Of a stretch of DNA of 64,000 nucleotides, positions 41,701 to 52,264 are shown one piece after another. Source of the DNA: Bathynomus jamesi (taxonomy: Eukaryota; Arthropoda; Malacostraca; Isopoda; Cirolanidae); assembly GCA_023014485.1 (NCBI GenBank), contig JAJOZX010009067.1, positions 102,501 through 166,500 on the forward strand, in the 5' to 3' direction. The stretch's first letter is position 1; each line of letters starts with the position of its first letter. Under the pieces are notes generated by a model. The model was not told where the DNA came from, made no database searches, and worked only from the letters and a program-made list of their open reading frames with translations. The translations under genes and the position numbers were made by a program.

Positions 41701-42343
41701 TTTGCAAGATTTTCAGTCAACTTCATCATCAGAAATAATACATGATCTTATCTCACTGTCTTTTACAACATGCAAACCTAAGAGTTTTATAAAATTAGCA
41801 CTATTTTTTATATTTTGTCTATTTTTTCAAATATTCTACAACCATTTTTAATAATTGTAACCCAAAATTTAGACATTTGTACATGTTTTTGTGTTAGGAA
41901 ATTTTAGTAGAGCTATTAATATCTAACTTCTTGACTATTTGGTTCGATATGATTGGTTAGAGCTAGTTTATGCACCAAAATAGCCAAAAATTTCATTTTT
42001 GCAATTTTTTGACAATATTTACTTAATTTTTTACTATTTGCGCTGTTATTTTTTGACATTTTTGTCAGTTTTCTTGGTTCAGGCAGCAATATGTTACAAA
42101 CACAGATTCTCAAACAAACAATTGCCCTTAAAAAAAATTTCAACTCAAGAATATGACAAAAATACGAAAAACTGATACAATTTTGCATTTTTTCCAATTT
42201 TTTGCCATTTTGACCACTTTCGCACCTATTTGGTGCGATGGCATAGAAAAATTTGGATTCTACGCCCCAAAATTAGTCTAGATCAGTCGTCAAAACCTCT
42301 GCACCCAGAAATTTATACGAACTCTAGGCCAGATCCTATACTA
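38716..42343 (+). mobile_element. Orphan DNA transposon with about 580-bp inverted repeats and TTA duplication
   Basis: Starts TAGTCTAGGATCTGGCC and ends GGCCAGATCCTATACTA. The inverted repeats span about 38716-39297 and 41760-42343, diverging slightly. TTA is present at 38713-38715 and 42344-42346, while uninterrupted FB-1 copies carry a single CCATTACTYATTYGGAC, so the duplication is 3 bp. Each arm contains a near-perfect palindrome TCGCACCAAATTGGTGCGA. One gene lies inside. Length 3,628 bp. Confidence 0.9.
39444..41410 (+). pseudogene. Zinc-cluster protein of the orphan transposon, internally deleted
   Basis: Exon 1 ends ATG (39444-39446) directly at a GTAAGT donor. The 144-bp intron ends TTTTTTCAG at 39590. 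Exon 2 continues MDVCQLVPEKKHSSNLGKCI with a Cys-pair KCILC...YH-SxxCY module and a second module VCVFCGSARVKLKG. After the break near 40589 come PIWMEFLQHLFPTRN and KCDTIFQM, then, after an apparent deletion, LSALHALTGCDSVSKVGTKS, then a Cys-rich tail (EPCSCKTCT, KCPC, CCSFCKCNQRTCQN). I recognise this as a widespread uncharacterised animal family with an N-terminal zinc module, an ALTGCDT motif and a Cys-rich tail. The GCD block resembles the helix-hairpin segment of FEN/XPG nucleases (inference). The stretch that would hold the other acidic residues is missing. An AATAAA is near 41517. Confidence 0.65.
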
Positions 42344-42461
42344 TTACTTATCGGACTATAGTGGATTTAATTTTCCTAGAAGAGTTCCTTGTTCCATGCA
42401 CGGTCTGTGTGTATCATATATATATATGATACACACAGACCGTGCATGGAACAAGGAACTC

Positions 42462-42502
42462 TTCTAGGAAAGAGCCTCGGGGCACCATTCTGAGTTTAAT
42501 CC

Positions 42503-42583
<81 letters not shown>

Positions 42584-42622
42584 GTATGTGATTAAACTCA
42601 GAATGGTGCCCCGATGCTCTTT
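42462..42622. repeat. Inverted arms around a long (TA)n tract
   Basis: GGGGCACCATTCTGAGTTTA at 42479 and TAAACTCAGAATGGTGCCCC at 42593 face each other across about 32 TA units (42508-42585). The arm also appears, altered, at the FB-1 copy near 18755. Confidence 0.85.
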
Positions 42623-43060
42623 CATGATCTACAGATCTACAGAAGCTAAGGCTAACAAAGACCCTAAGATCCACTCTAAGGTTAGCCCGAGAGAAGGAAA
42701 GAGAAGGGGTTAAAAGAGGAGAATAAGGGGTTAAATAGCAAAACCTACCATTCGTGGGTTAAAATTCATTCAGAAAAAGAGAAAGACAGACCCCCCATCA
42801 TCATCCGCCAGCCACTGCCGACAAGTCGGAAAAATAGTCGAAGAGAATAGGAAAGGGGTGAAAGATGAAAAGAAGTAAAATAAGAATGCTTACAAACCAT
42901 GCAAACACAGTCTTAACTCAAACACTAACATACCATGCAAACTACAGATATGCAAGTAAAGAGAGGATAAGGAAAAAAAAAAGTAGGTAGAGTATAACAA
43001 AAAGTGGGTTAGTTTACGCTACGAGCTACATCTACGTTCGTGTTAGTCTAATTTTTTTTT
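42623..43060 (-). other. Probable 3' region of LINE-D
   Basis: Purine-rich, GGGGTTAAA-containing sequence downstream (minus strand) of the LINE-D stop. No other structure was recognised, and the exact 3' end is not determined. Confidence 0.4.
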
Positions 43061-43166
43061 AATAATAATTTTACTGCTGGCATATCACACGCTGGCATTA
43101 ATCGTCAACAGACTCATCCTCGACCATCATCCCCCCAGAGCTCCTGTTGCTAATTGTCTTATTATT

Positions 43167-46100
43167 TTAAACAAGATTAATATTTTTAAAATGCCTATCT
43201 AAACGATTCTTAAACACATTAACGCCGGTAGAGTTCACGACGGACGTAGGAAGATTATTCCATTTATCAATTACTTTAAACGTAAAAAAGTTTTTAGCGA
43301 TGTTAGTAATAAAACGTCTGCCACGCAACTTAAATCCGTTATTACGAGTATTGCTATTATCGAAAGTGAACAGTTTGTCAAAATTTGCGTTATCGATTTT
43401 ATTAACGATTTTGAAAACTTCAATAAGCTCCCCCCTTAATCTCCTAGTTTCGAGTGAATGCAAGTCTAACTCTTTAATCCTATCTTTGTAAGACTTATTG
43501 CGCAATGACAGAATTAGTTTCGTGGCGCGACGCTGAACCCTTTCCAACCTATCACTATCCTCACGCAAATACGGGCACCAAAACTGAACGGCAGATTCTA
43601 AATGAGGCCTGACTTTGGGACTTGTAAAGGGGGAATATAATATTCTTCGATTTAAATTCGAAATTACGCGCTATGAAGCCTAACATCCTATTAGCTTTTG
43701 CGCAAGACTCCAGCCACTGGTTCCTAACTTTTAAATCCTTAGATACGCGTACGCCAAAATCTACTTCCTCGTCAACGGTCGCTAACTCTCTATTATCCAT
43801 CGTGTACGTGTAATTATTGTTACGAGAACCTATATGCAAAACTTTACATTTGTCTATGTTAAATTGCATCTGCCACTTATCCGTCCACTCCATAATCCTA
43901 TTTACATCGTCTTGGAGCCTATTTCTATCGTCCACGTTAACAACTTTACCGCCTATTTTAGTATCATCCACGAATTTTGACACGCTACTGGTCAAGCCTA
44001 CACCTATATCGTTAATGTAGATTAGGAATAGCAATGGGCCTATCACTGAACCATGAGGGACACCGCTACCTACATCCAACCACCCTGACTCACTACCATT
44101 AACAACGACCCTCTGTTTTCTAGCACGAAGCCATTCCTCTAACCAGTTAGCTATCTGACCGCGTATACCGTGCGCTTTAACCTTCGCAATTAATCTTTTA
44201 TGCGGAACTATGGCGTCCAAACCCATGCTGACTACAGGAATACCTCGAAATTCGTCGTTAATTAGTTCCGGAATAACACGACGAAATACGAAACGACGAA
44301 ATTCGAGATAGATTGTAACATGTTTCAATGAGAAAACATCTTACTGTATTATGTTATTAAACAGATTAATTAATCAAATTCTACTCGTTTTTCGGCAAAA
44401 TATAATAATATATTGCGTTGGTAAACGGTTCAATTTCGTCAATTTCGATCGTTTTTTTTTCACATAAAAAAATGACGAATCTGCGAATATGGACGACGGA
44501 TTGCGAAACTATAGGTAGTAAAAGATTGACGACGAATCTGCGAAACGATGAAATTCGAAACGATGAATTATGAGGTATTCCTGTATTATGAATCAAGTCG
44601 CGACTTTCTAAGTGATTGATGATACGATCCCTAACTACGGATTCCAAAAGTTTACCGACAATTGACGTTAAGCTAATAGGCCTATAATTGCTAGCTACTG
44701 TCGCCTTTTTTAAAAATGGGCGTAACGTTAGCTAATTTGAAGTCTTCAGGAATAATCCCCGCTTTCAGTGACTGATTAAAAATCTTCGTTAAGGGGCCTA
44801 CGATAACGTCTTTCAAATCTTTCAAATGTCTGGGATAAAGCGCGTCAGGGTCTGGAGCCTTGCTCACTTTTAGCTTATGATATAGTGCGCAATCTCACCC
44901 TCGTAAACAGTTATTTCATTCAAAATAGTCTCGCTACTAAATGGAACGACGATATCGTCCACGTCGGGGACATTATTTACGTCTTCTACGGTAAAAACTG
45001 TCGCAAAAAGGTTATTGAAAATACCCGCCATTGCCTGAACGCCGGAAGCCAAAGCGCCGTTAACGTCCATTAGAGGGCCTATGTTATCTTTTATCGGCTT
45101 ACGATTATTGACGTATTCAAAAAACTTTCTTGGATTATGTTTACTATCCGCAGCAACAAGTATCTTTAAATTACGCTTAGCATTCCTAACTGATCTTTTA
45201 ACCTGACGTCTAAGCTCGATATATCTATTAAAGTTAGCCACCGTGCCATTGCGCTTAAGTCTATACGCTCTGTTACGCTCGTTTATGAACTCTCCTATTT
45301 CCCTAGCCCACCATTTGGGCCTATCATGATTTCGAGCGCGCTTGGTCCTACGAGGAATAAACCCTTTCGATATTCATAAAACTTTCTTTAAACGCCTCCC
45401 AGTGAAAATTTGCGTCATTACCCATAAATAAATGATCCCAATCCACTACTCTCATCCTGTCCGCAAAACTATCAAAATTAGCCCTACGAAAATCGGGGAC
45501 TTACGTTACTATCCTTACTGTTTTCTATCAATAGCTTAACCCTAATAATTTGATGATCGCTACATCCCAAACTCTCACCTACTTCTAAACCTTCGACTAT
45601 ATTATCGTTCGTCATCACCACGTCTAAGATATTGTCACCGCGCGTTGGTTCGGTAACCATCTGTCGTAAAAAATTATCTTCCATGAACTCAACCAGTCTC
45701 AAACCCTCCTCATTACCAGTAAAAGTCTCGTAATTAACATTAGGGCAATTAAAGTCTCCGACAATTATACTATTCCGACCATTAATAAATTTACCAAGAA
45801 GTGAGTAAAATCTAGTATCGGTATCGAGGTGTTGAACGGGAGGTCTATAAACAACAACAAAATTAAAACTAATACTACGCGCCCTAACTTCAACGCATAT
45901 CGCATTAATTGCTGCCGGAAAATCTATCTTAACCTCGATAGCCCTAAAGGAATTTCGAATGTACAGCAAAACGCCGCCACCATTCCTATGTAACCTATCG
46001 TTAGTAAAAAGTTTAAAACCCGCTATATCAAGTTCCCCAACAAGTCCCGAGTCACGGTATTTAACCACGTTTCGGTTATAGCAACTATATCGTAGTTGCC

Positions 46101-46222
46101 GGAATAAATTATCGCCTTAAATTCGTTCAATTTATTTCTAATACTACGCGCGTTACAATAAAAGACGTTTAAATTATTTTGGTGCCTTCCTGTTAACGGG
46201 AATACCCAACTGCCCGCCATCT
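43167..46222 (-). pseudogene. LINE-D ORF2: endonuclease and reverse transcriptase
   Basis: The start is taken at [14 protein letters not shown] (near 46222). The endonuclease reads VFYCNARSIRNKLNEF, AITETWLN, NGGGVLLYIRNS, VVYRPP, IVGDFNCPN and LGCSDHQII. The linker has KWWAREIGEFINERN-like sequence. The RT has ANVTPIFKK, then, after the MITE, VPHKRLIAKVKAHGIRGQIA (motif A lost), SGVPHGSVIGPLLFLIYIND (motif B), KFVDDTKIGG (motif C, both Asp present) and DFGVRVSKDLK. The C-terminus has LERVQRRATKLI, RRLRGELIEVFKI and DKWNNLPTSVVN. About 45 residues around motif A are missing at the MITE site, and there are frameshifts near 46040, 45480 and 43560. Jockey/CR1-type, with CR1 favoured. Confidence 0.88.
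44235..44583. mobile_element. 349-bp Tc1/mariner-type MITE in the LINE-D RT
   Basis: The left tip CAGGAATACCTC and right tip GAGGTATTCCTG are perfect inverted repeats, with TA at 44233-44234 and 44584-44585. The arms also share CGAAATTCG and CGACGAAAT motifs. No coding potential. Confidence 0.9.
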
Positions 46223-47005
46223 TCTGGACTCGTATCTTGCGGAATTCATGTGGCGACAACGTACCGAAAGCAGCGACGTTTTTTCTGCGATTTTAGATGG
46301 CAAAGACATTTTGTCCCCTTACTAACTGAGTATCGCTTACATATTAACTAATTTAATTTAAATGATTAATAAATTCGGTACTTATGTATTATCGGGACTA
46401 CCAAACTGTTTATGATGTATTTTTGCTCTCGTCATTTTCGTTTAAACTAACGAAAATATCACAACTAAACCTAACCAATTACACTGTGTAACACTGATTC
46501 TGTTTATATAGAACTTTTTGTTTTTATATGCATTTGTGGGCGCTGAGTCTAAATCTGGCCTTGGTTCGTGTGTATCATCACTGGTTTCAGAGATAACCCA
46601 TTTTTCATGTTTTACCAGTATAATGTTATTATGGGCGCAGCAATATCAGAATAATCAGGAATTGTTGAGAACAATCCGGATGTTCGTTGACAGTTTCTTG
46701 CTCTATAAATTGCCCGAAACTTCCACTGTGCTATATAAAGAAGAGCGCAGAGTCTGAGAGGTCAGTAAGTGTGAGCACACAAAGAAAGCAGGTTGTTTGT
46801 CTGATGGTTACCAGCACTGAGGTACTGTGTTTCTGTGCTTCTCTGTGCTGACGATTTGAGTGTTATCGATCCTTTTTTATTGCGAACATTATTTCAGTGT
46901 TGTGAATACATCTTTTTTCTGGAATCTGTAATCTGTTGCAGATTTAATAACTCTTCTCTCTATATCTGCAGGTTATGATTAATGTAGTACAGTTTGGTAA
47001 AGAGA

Positions 47006-48811
47006 ATGGCAACTAGAGCTTCTAAACACTCGCCGGATATATTCTGCTACGTTTGTGGGTATTACATAGGCCTCAAGCAAGTATCGCACAAGATTGTGAA
47101 AGGCGCCAAGTTCTGGATCGCGTATCGGCTCTATTTTGGTATGCCTATGGGTGACCAAGATAAGCCCTGGGCACCCCATGTGATCTGTGGAAGCTGCCGC
47201 TCCACACTTGAAGGGTGGCTGCGGGGAGTACGCAAAGCAATGCCCTTTGCGATACCCAGATGGAGAGAACCAAAGAGCCACCACGACGATTGCTACTACT
47301 GCATGGTAGATGTTTCTAAGTACAGGAAAGTTAAAGGAAGGCAGACTCTTCAGTATCCAAGCATAGCGTCGTCCATAGCTCCTGTACCACATCGCGAAGG
47401 TCTTCCAATACCACGTCCACCAGAACAAGTATCTATCCATTACTTTACCTTCTGTATTTACAGACTGTGGGTCATTATGTGTCGATTTTTCTTAGTGCTG
47501 ATGCTCTTCTACATATATAGCTATGCCTATATTTTGTTTCTTTGCTTTGCAGGTTGAAAATGAGGATGCAGGTAGCTCATCTGAGATGTCGGCTGGTGAG
47601 GACAGTCATGATGAAGAATATACAGTAACTTTCAGTACAAACCCTCACTTTCCAAATCAGAGAGAATTGGACGACTTAGAGATTTGGGTCTGACGAAATC
47701 AGGGTCTGAGCTTCTGACCTCCAGACTCAAAGAGTGGAATTTGCTTGGAGAAGACTGCAAGAGCACTGTATACCGAAAGCGGCATGAAGAGTTTGCAAGG
47801 TTCTACGATGTCAATGGCTCTGTCTTCTTATTGCAGTGAGGTTAATGGTCTATTCACAGCTATTGGGTTAACACATATACCCTCAGAGTGGCGCCTCTTT
47901 ATTGACAGTTCAACTCGGAGTTTAAAAGCCGTTCTACTCCACAATGGGAACAAATATCCATCTATACCAGTTGCACATTCTGTTCAAATGAAAGAGGACT
48001 ATGAAAATGTCAAACAACTGCTCACTCAAATCAGGTATGAACAATATAACTGGGACGTGTATGGTAATTTCAAAATGATTGGTTTCCTGTTAGGTTTACA
48101 AGGAGGGTTTACTAAATATTCATGTTTTCTTTGTCTGTGGGATAGCAGGGCTTCAACTGAGCACTATAAAATAGTTCAGTGGCCTCCACGTGAAGGACTG
48201 CAAACAGGAAAGTACAATGTACTCAGGGAACCTCTTGTGAAGCCTGACATAGTTCTGCTACCACCTCTCCATATTAAGTTGGGTCTACTGTAATTAAGCA
48301 GTTTGTAACTGCGTTAGATTTTGGAGGGGAAGTTTTCCAACAGATTCGGGTCATGTTGCCTAAACTCTCTGAGGCCAAAGTCAAGGCTGGCATCTTTGTA
48401 GGACCACAAGTCAAGGCGCTGTTGAATTCAAAGAACCTTGAAGCCAAGATGACTCCGATCGAAAAAGAGGCTTGGTGTGCTTTCCGTGATGTGGTTCGTG
48501 GGTTTTTAGGCAACCATAAAGCACCAAACTATAAGGGGTTCGTGTCAAACTTGATTAAGTGGTATGGCAAAATGGGGTGTCGTATGTCTTTAAAATTACA
48601 CTATCTGCATTCACATCTAAACTTTTTTCGTGATAACCTGGGCGATGTGAGTGAAGAACATGGCGAAAGATTCCATCAAGATATTCAAACGATGGAGAAA
48701 AGGTACCGAGGCCATTGGGATGCTTCCATGATGGGAGACTACGTATGGTCGCTGATCAGAAAGGATAAGAATGTTCATACGCGGAAGTCGCGTTCTTCAG
48801 TGCATTTTTAA
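47006..48811 (+). pseudogene. Uncharacterised arthropod transposon-encoded protein, two exons, frameshifts
   Basis: Exon 1 starts MATRASKHSPDIFCYVCGYY and carries three Cys pairs (CYVC, ICGSC, CYYC), likely a zinc-binding N-terminal domain. The intron 47429-47552 (GTATCT...TTTGCAG) joins PRPPEQ to VENEDAGSSSEM in phase 0. Exon 2 has an acidic stretch, then WRLFIDSSTRSLKAVLLHNG, YNWDVYGNFKMIGFLLGLQG, CFLCLWDSR, LLPPLHIKLGLL, KAGIFVGPQVKALL, HYLHSHLNFFRDNLGDVSEE and HGERFHQDIQTMEKRY. I recognise this as a family common in arthropod genomes, normally annotated as uncharacterised. FIDSS and HGERFHQD could supply acidic residues of an RNase H-like active site (inference). Shifts occur near 47660, 47835 and 48293. 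An AATAAA is near 48917. Confidence 0.7.
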
Positions 48812-49149
48812 GGAACGCACACTGCATAACGAGGCTTGTTATTCTCTTATCGGTTCTCCTTATGATATATATTATATCCTCTGCACCATTTTGGGTTTGT
48901 CAAACAATTTTGGCTCAATAAACATTAATTTCCAATAGTGTTTTTATTTTCAGAAAATATTTATGTTAGCCTTCTTTATATACTTTGCCATATGAAAAGT
49001 TTGATAGCCTATATTTTTGAAACGGTTGATGATAGAGCAAAACCAATATCACTTTTGGTATCGGCGTCCCGAAATCATTAAGAAACAGAAAAATCACAAT
49101 AAACAGAAAACTTTTCAAATTTTGTTACCCAGTGTTATCAAAGGCGTAC

Positions 49150-49320
49150 AGTTGACCTAACCAACCGGGCATTCAATTAACCTAACCGGGCATTTTCAGT
49201 TATATTAACCGCTTAGGTCAATTGAATGCCCGGTTAGGTCAATTGAATGCCCGGTTAGGTCAACTGTACGCCAGGTTAGGTCAACTGTACGCCCGGCTAG
49301 GTCAACTGTACGCCCTTGAT
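49150..49320. repeat. 21-bp subterminal repeats
   Basis: About five direct units of GGTCAATTGAATGCCCGGTTA, drifting to GGTCAACTGTACGCC-type, are preceded by two units in inverted orientation (AACCGGGCATTCAATT, AACCTAACCGGGCATT). They lie just inside the right end of the orphan transposon. Confidence 0.85.
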
Positions 49321-49439
49321 GATTCGTTAGGTTAAGTTGTGATATTTTCGTTAGTTTAAACGAAAATGACGAGAGCAAAAATACAAACAGTTTGGTGGCG
49401 GGCGGTTGGATATTCCCATTAACAGGAAAGCACCTTATT

Positions 49440-50513
49440 TTTTACCACCGATCGGCGTTTTAAACTATTTTTCACGTCGGGCACGTGTTTCCGGACCCAC
49501 AACGTTTAAAGAAGGCTTCGCCCTATACAGCTTTCGAACGTTCTCATCGATTAACCTACCTAGCCTAGCATTTCCTATTTCATTGAAATGCACCCCCATC
49601 TTTTATAAAAAGGCTAGGATCACTAAATTATGACCACAGCTTTACGAAGGGTACATTTCCTCAGCACAAATCTCTTCTAATTTAGTATTCAAAAATATTA
49701 TTTTTGACGTAATCCTAAGACCCAAACCGTGCCTAGGGGTAATACCTAGAACTAAAGACCTATCTGACCTTACCTTCAGGACCCTAATTAACCCGCTATA
49801 TCTGTCAGAAAGGTCAGACACTCTCGTATCGGGCCTATACGAGTCGTTGCCCCCCCCCCTACCATCGTCACCAACATCGAGTGACGGGAGGCAACATCAA
49901 TCCTATCTACTTTGTCTCTGATTTTGTCAACCCTGGCCCCTGGTAGACAGACCCTCCTCCGCTTGGTTGGATTTCGTTCAACGAACTCTTTATTCATATG
50001 GCGCACTAAAGTCCCCAATTAAAATAGTTTCCCCCTCGTTCACCTCCCTATCCAACTGGGCGAAAGGGTTCGAAACCTCGATAGGCGGGGGGGGGGGATT
50101 CCTATCACCTAACGTACGTGGCCTAGCTCCACCCTTAACTTCTCTAAATATCTCCCCGTCTACTAATCTCGGACCAACTTTAACCCCTTCCTCAACTCTA
50201 TCAACCTTCCCGATAAGCTACCTATACTAGAAACTAGGTTCCTCACCTCACCCTTCAAATTACTAACGTCTTCAACGTTAGCATAGGTTTGGCCTTCGTC
50301 AACTGTATCCCTACCCCTGCCCTCATCAAGCGTTGCAAATCTTTCCGTCACCTCGCGTACACTACGTTTTATATCAACTATCTCTTCCCTTAAATCACAA
50401 AAGAAACAAACCGATCTCTCGGTAATCGCCATAGGACCGCCGTTATAATCCTTAAAATCTGTATACCATCGATTAACCCCACACCGAGCACACGACGCTT
50501 TCTGCGACAGCAT
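49440..50513 (-). pseudogene. LINE-D ORF1 with zinc module and SGNH/esterase-like C-terminus
   Basis: ATG at 50511-50513 gives MLSQKASCARCGVNRWYTDF, with ITERSVCFFCDLREE completing two Cys pairs, then a coiled-coil-like segment (RSVREVTERFATLDEGRGRD, LKGEVRNLVSSIGSLSGRLI). After a frame change come IRVLKVRSDRSLVLGITPR and, near 49600, KMGVHFNEIGNARLGRLIDE. The last block is the Asp/His-containing C-terminal motif of the GDSL/SGNH-like esterase domain found in CR1-group ORF1 proteins. Two or more frameshifts break it. Proposed role is RNA binding and particle formation during retrotransposition. Confidence 0.75.
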
Positions 50514-50760
50514 CGCGTAAGTTAAATTAGTTAAAGTTTATAACCATCACAAGTTTAAGTTAAATTAAGCCGGCACGCAATGAAAACTTCTAAATCGCTA
50601 AAAACCACTAATATTTAGTTACTTAACTATAACAATGCAAAAATAAACGCAAGTATATAAAATTCAGAACTTTCCAAAAGTAAATTAATCGGCAATATTC
50701 AAAAGTAGAAACAATATCAGAGAGCCCAGGGAATGCGTCCGCTCAGTAAGGAGTCTGGAT

Positions 50761-51365
50761 GACACAGACCGTGCATGGAACAAGGAATTCTTCTGGGAAA
50801 ATCAAATCCATATAGTCCGAATAAGTAGTGGTAAATGACAAACACTATAGTTTTTTCTTTTTCATGATGTTCGCCCGACGTGGGCAACGGGTCATTTGCA
50901 AAGAGGTCCCAAAAATATATATAGCTTCCCTCACCAGCTATCTGCAAAGCAGATAGGATCCAGCTTTGGGGCAGGATCTAGAGGTTACAGCTACACCTAG
51001 CCTACTATATCCAGAACCTCAATATAAGCAAAAGACTCGCTACATTCGCGTCGGATTGAATACATCAAAGAAAAAAAGGGGTAACTATTGTATTTTTAGC
51101 CAGAAATCAAAACGAGGTTCTGGATATAGCAGGCTAGGTGTAGTTGTAACCCCTAGATCCTGTCCCAAAGCTTGATCCTATCTGTGCTTTGCAGATAGCT
51201 GGTGAGGGAAGCTATATTTTTGGGGCCTCTATGCTAGTGACCACGTCGGGCTAACATCATGAAAAAGAAAAAACTATAGTGTTTGTCATTTACCATTACT
51301 CATTCGGACTATAGTAGATTTGATTTTCCCAAAACAGTTCCTTGTTCTATGCACGGTCTGTGTGT

Positions 51366-51369
<4 letters not shown>
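50761..51369. mobile_element. FB-1 foldback, complete hairpin
   Basis: Arms 50761-51020 and 51113-51369 are inverted copies over about 255 bp (GACACAGACCGTGCATGGAA to CTATATCCAGAACCTC), separated by a 92-bp loop. The right end runs into (TA)n. No open frame of note. Single arms or fragments of the same family occur at 18748-18991 and 38683-42468. Confidence 0.93.

Positions 51370-51447
<78 letters not shown>
51370..51447. repeat. (TA)n microsatellite
   Basis: About 39 TA units, the longest TA tract in the window. Confidence 0.97.
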
Positions 51448-51451
<4 letters not shown>

Positions 51452-51618
51452 TTTTTAGTGCGTGGAAATGCATTTGTTTTTGTATGTATTTGTCGAATGA
51501 GTTTTCCCTCGATGGGAGAGACTTTATGTAAACAAAAGTTTCAGACATTATACACGTTCGAATTATTTTTTTGTGGAAGACCTTTCGGATCGGCTGTAAT
51601 AACAATAATAATTTTAAA

Positions 51619-51672
<54 letters not shown>

Positions 51673-51985
51673 CACTCTCAAAGAATTATCTTCTGGAGGT
51701 TTTCCCTCTTCAGCGCCTTGTGTATTGACGTTATTTTCCTTACCAAAGAACGGGACACGAAGGAAGTAATCTGAAGGACGCTTTTCAAAATCCGAATCTA
51801 AATAACGAAGAAAAAACTATATTAAAAATAAAAAGAAATAATATTCAACAGGAATCGATCTTTTGTTGATAATATTTGCGAGCGGATTTTCTTTGGAGGC
51901 GAAAGACGGATTTCTCGAGGTACCTTCGAATTAATATCAGATGCCTTAGAAACCATTTCAAACAATTCCCACAGGAATTACACCA
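51448..51985. other. Non-coding, contains (GA)n
   Basis: (GA)n at 51622-51669 on the plus strand. The flanking sequence shows nothing recognisable. Confidence 0.7.
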
Positions 51986-52095
51986 TCGTGTATATATATA
52001 TATATATAGGTGTGTATATATATATATATATATATATAGGTGTGTGTGTGTGTGTGTATATATATATAGGTGTGTGTGTGTGTATATATATATAG

Positions 52096-52128
<33 letters not shown>

Positions 52129-52129
52129 G

Positions 52130-52160
<31 letters not shown>
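51986..52160. repeat. Higher-order (TA)n-GG-(TG)n repeat
   Basis: About six alternations of a TA tract, an AGG step and a GT tract, with period 30-40 bp, form a nested repeat of two microsatellites. Confidence 0.93.
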
Positions 52161-52252
52161 CATTCAACTGCAAAGAACACGCAGTATAAATAACGTAAAG
52201 AACGACGCTTGTATAGGAGATATTCCGCGCAAGACGAGAAAGAGAAAACAAC
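52161..52252 (+). repeat. 92-bp direct repeat, copy 1
   Basis: Runs from CATTCAACTGCAAAGAACAC to AGAAAGAGAAAACAAC. It appears identical by eye to copy 2 at 52427-52518. A 33-bp piece also occurs at 34498. Confidence 0.95.
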
Positions 52253-52264
52253 AAATGAAAAAAT

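Larger units (their letters stand above)
38683..42468. repeat. FB-1 family copy, split by the TTA-duplicating element
   Basis: The left remainder 38683-38715 (AAAAAACTATAGTATTTGTC up to CCATTA) and right remainder from 42344 (TTACTTATCGGACTATAGTG to the ACACAGACC tip) join into the FB-1 sequence seen uninterrupted at 18788-18890 and 51262-51369. At 42384-42458 a tip-to-tip palindrome GGTCTGTGTGTATCATATAT begins a second, inverted arm. Confidence 0.88.
46400..49396 (+). mobile_element. Orphan transposon (HGERFHQD family) inside LINE-D
   Basis: The left arm 46400-46475 (CCAAACTGTTTATGATGTAT, then TTTTGCTCTCGTCATTTTCG) is inverted at 49322-49396. Pairing covers TTTCGTTTAAACTAACGAAA, itself a palindrome. 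Subterminal 21-bp repeats lie at 49150-49320. A two-exon gene occupies 47006-48811. No clear target duplication. Confidence 0.75.
43060..50700 (-). mobile_element. LINE-D (CR1-like) with ORF1 and ORF2, split by two insertions
   Basis: The minus strand carries ORF1 (about 49440-50513), then an endonuclease-RT ORF2 (43167-46240), a full-length-like order. Insertions are an orphan transposon at 46400-49396 and a MITE at 44235-44583. The sequence at 50521-50700 is probably the 5' leader. This is the most complete LINE in the window. Confidence 0.85.

Noticed and set aside
49150..49320. GGTTAGG-rich block as interstitial telomere
   Set aside because: The repeat unit is 21 bp with a fixed GTCAATTGAATGCCC part, not a pure TTAGG array.
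49150..49320. CRISPR-like array of evenly spaced repeats
   Set aside because: Units are directly contiguous without unique spacers, and the DNA is animal-type.
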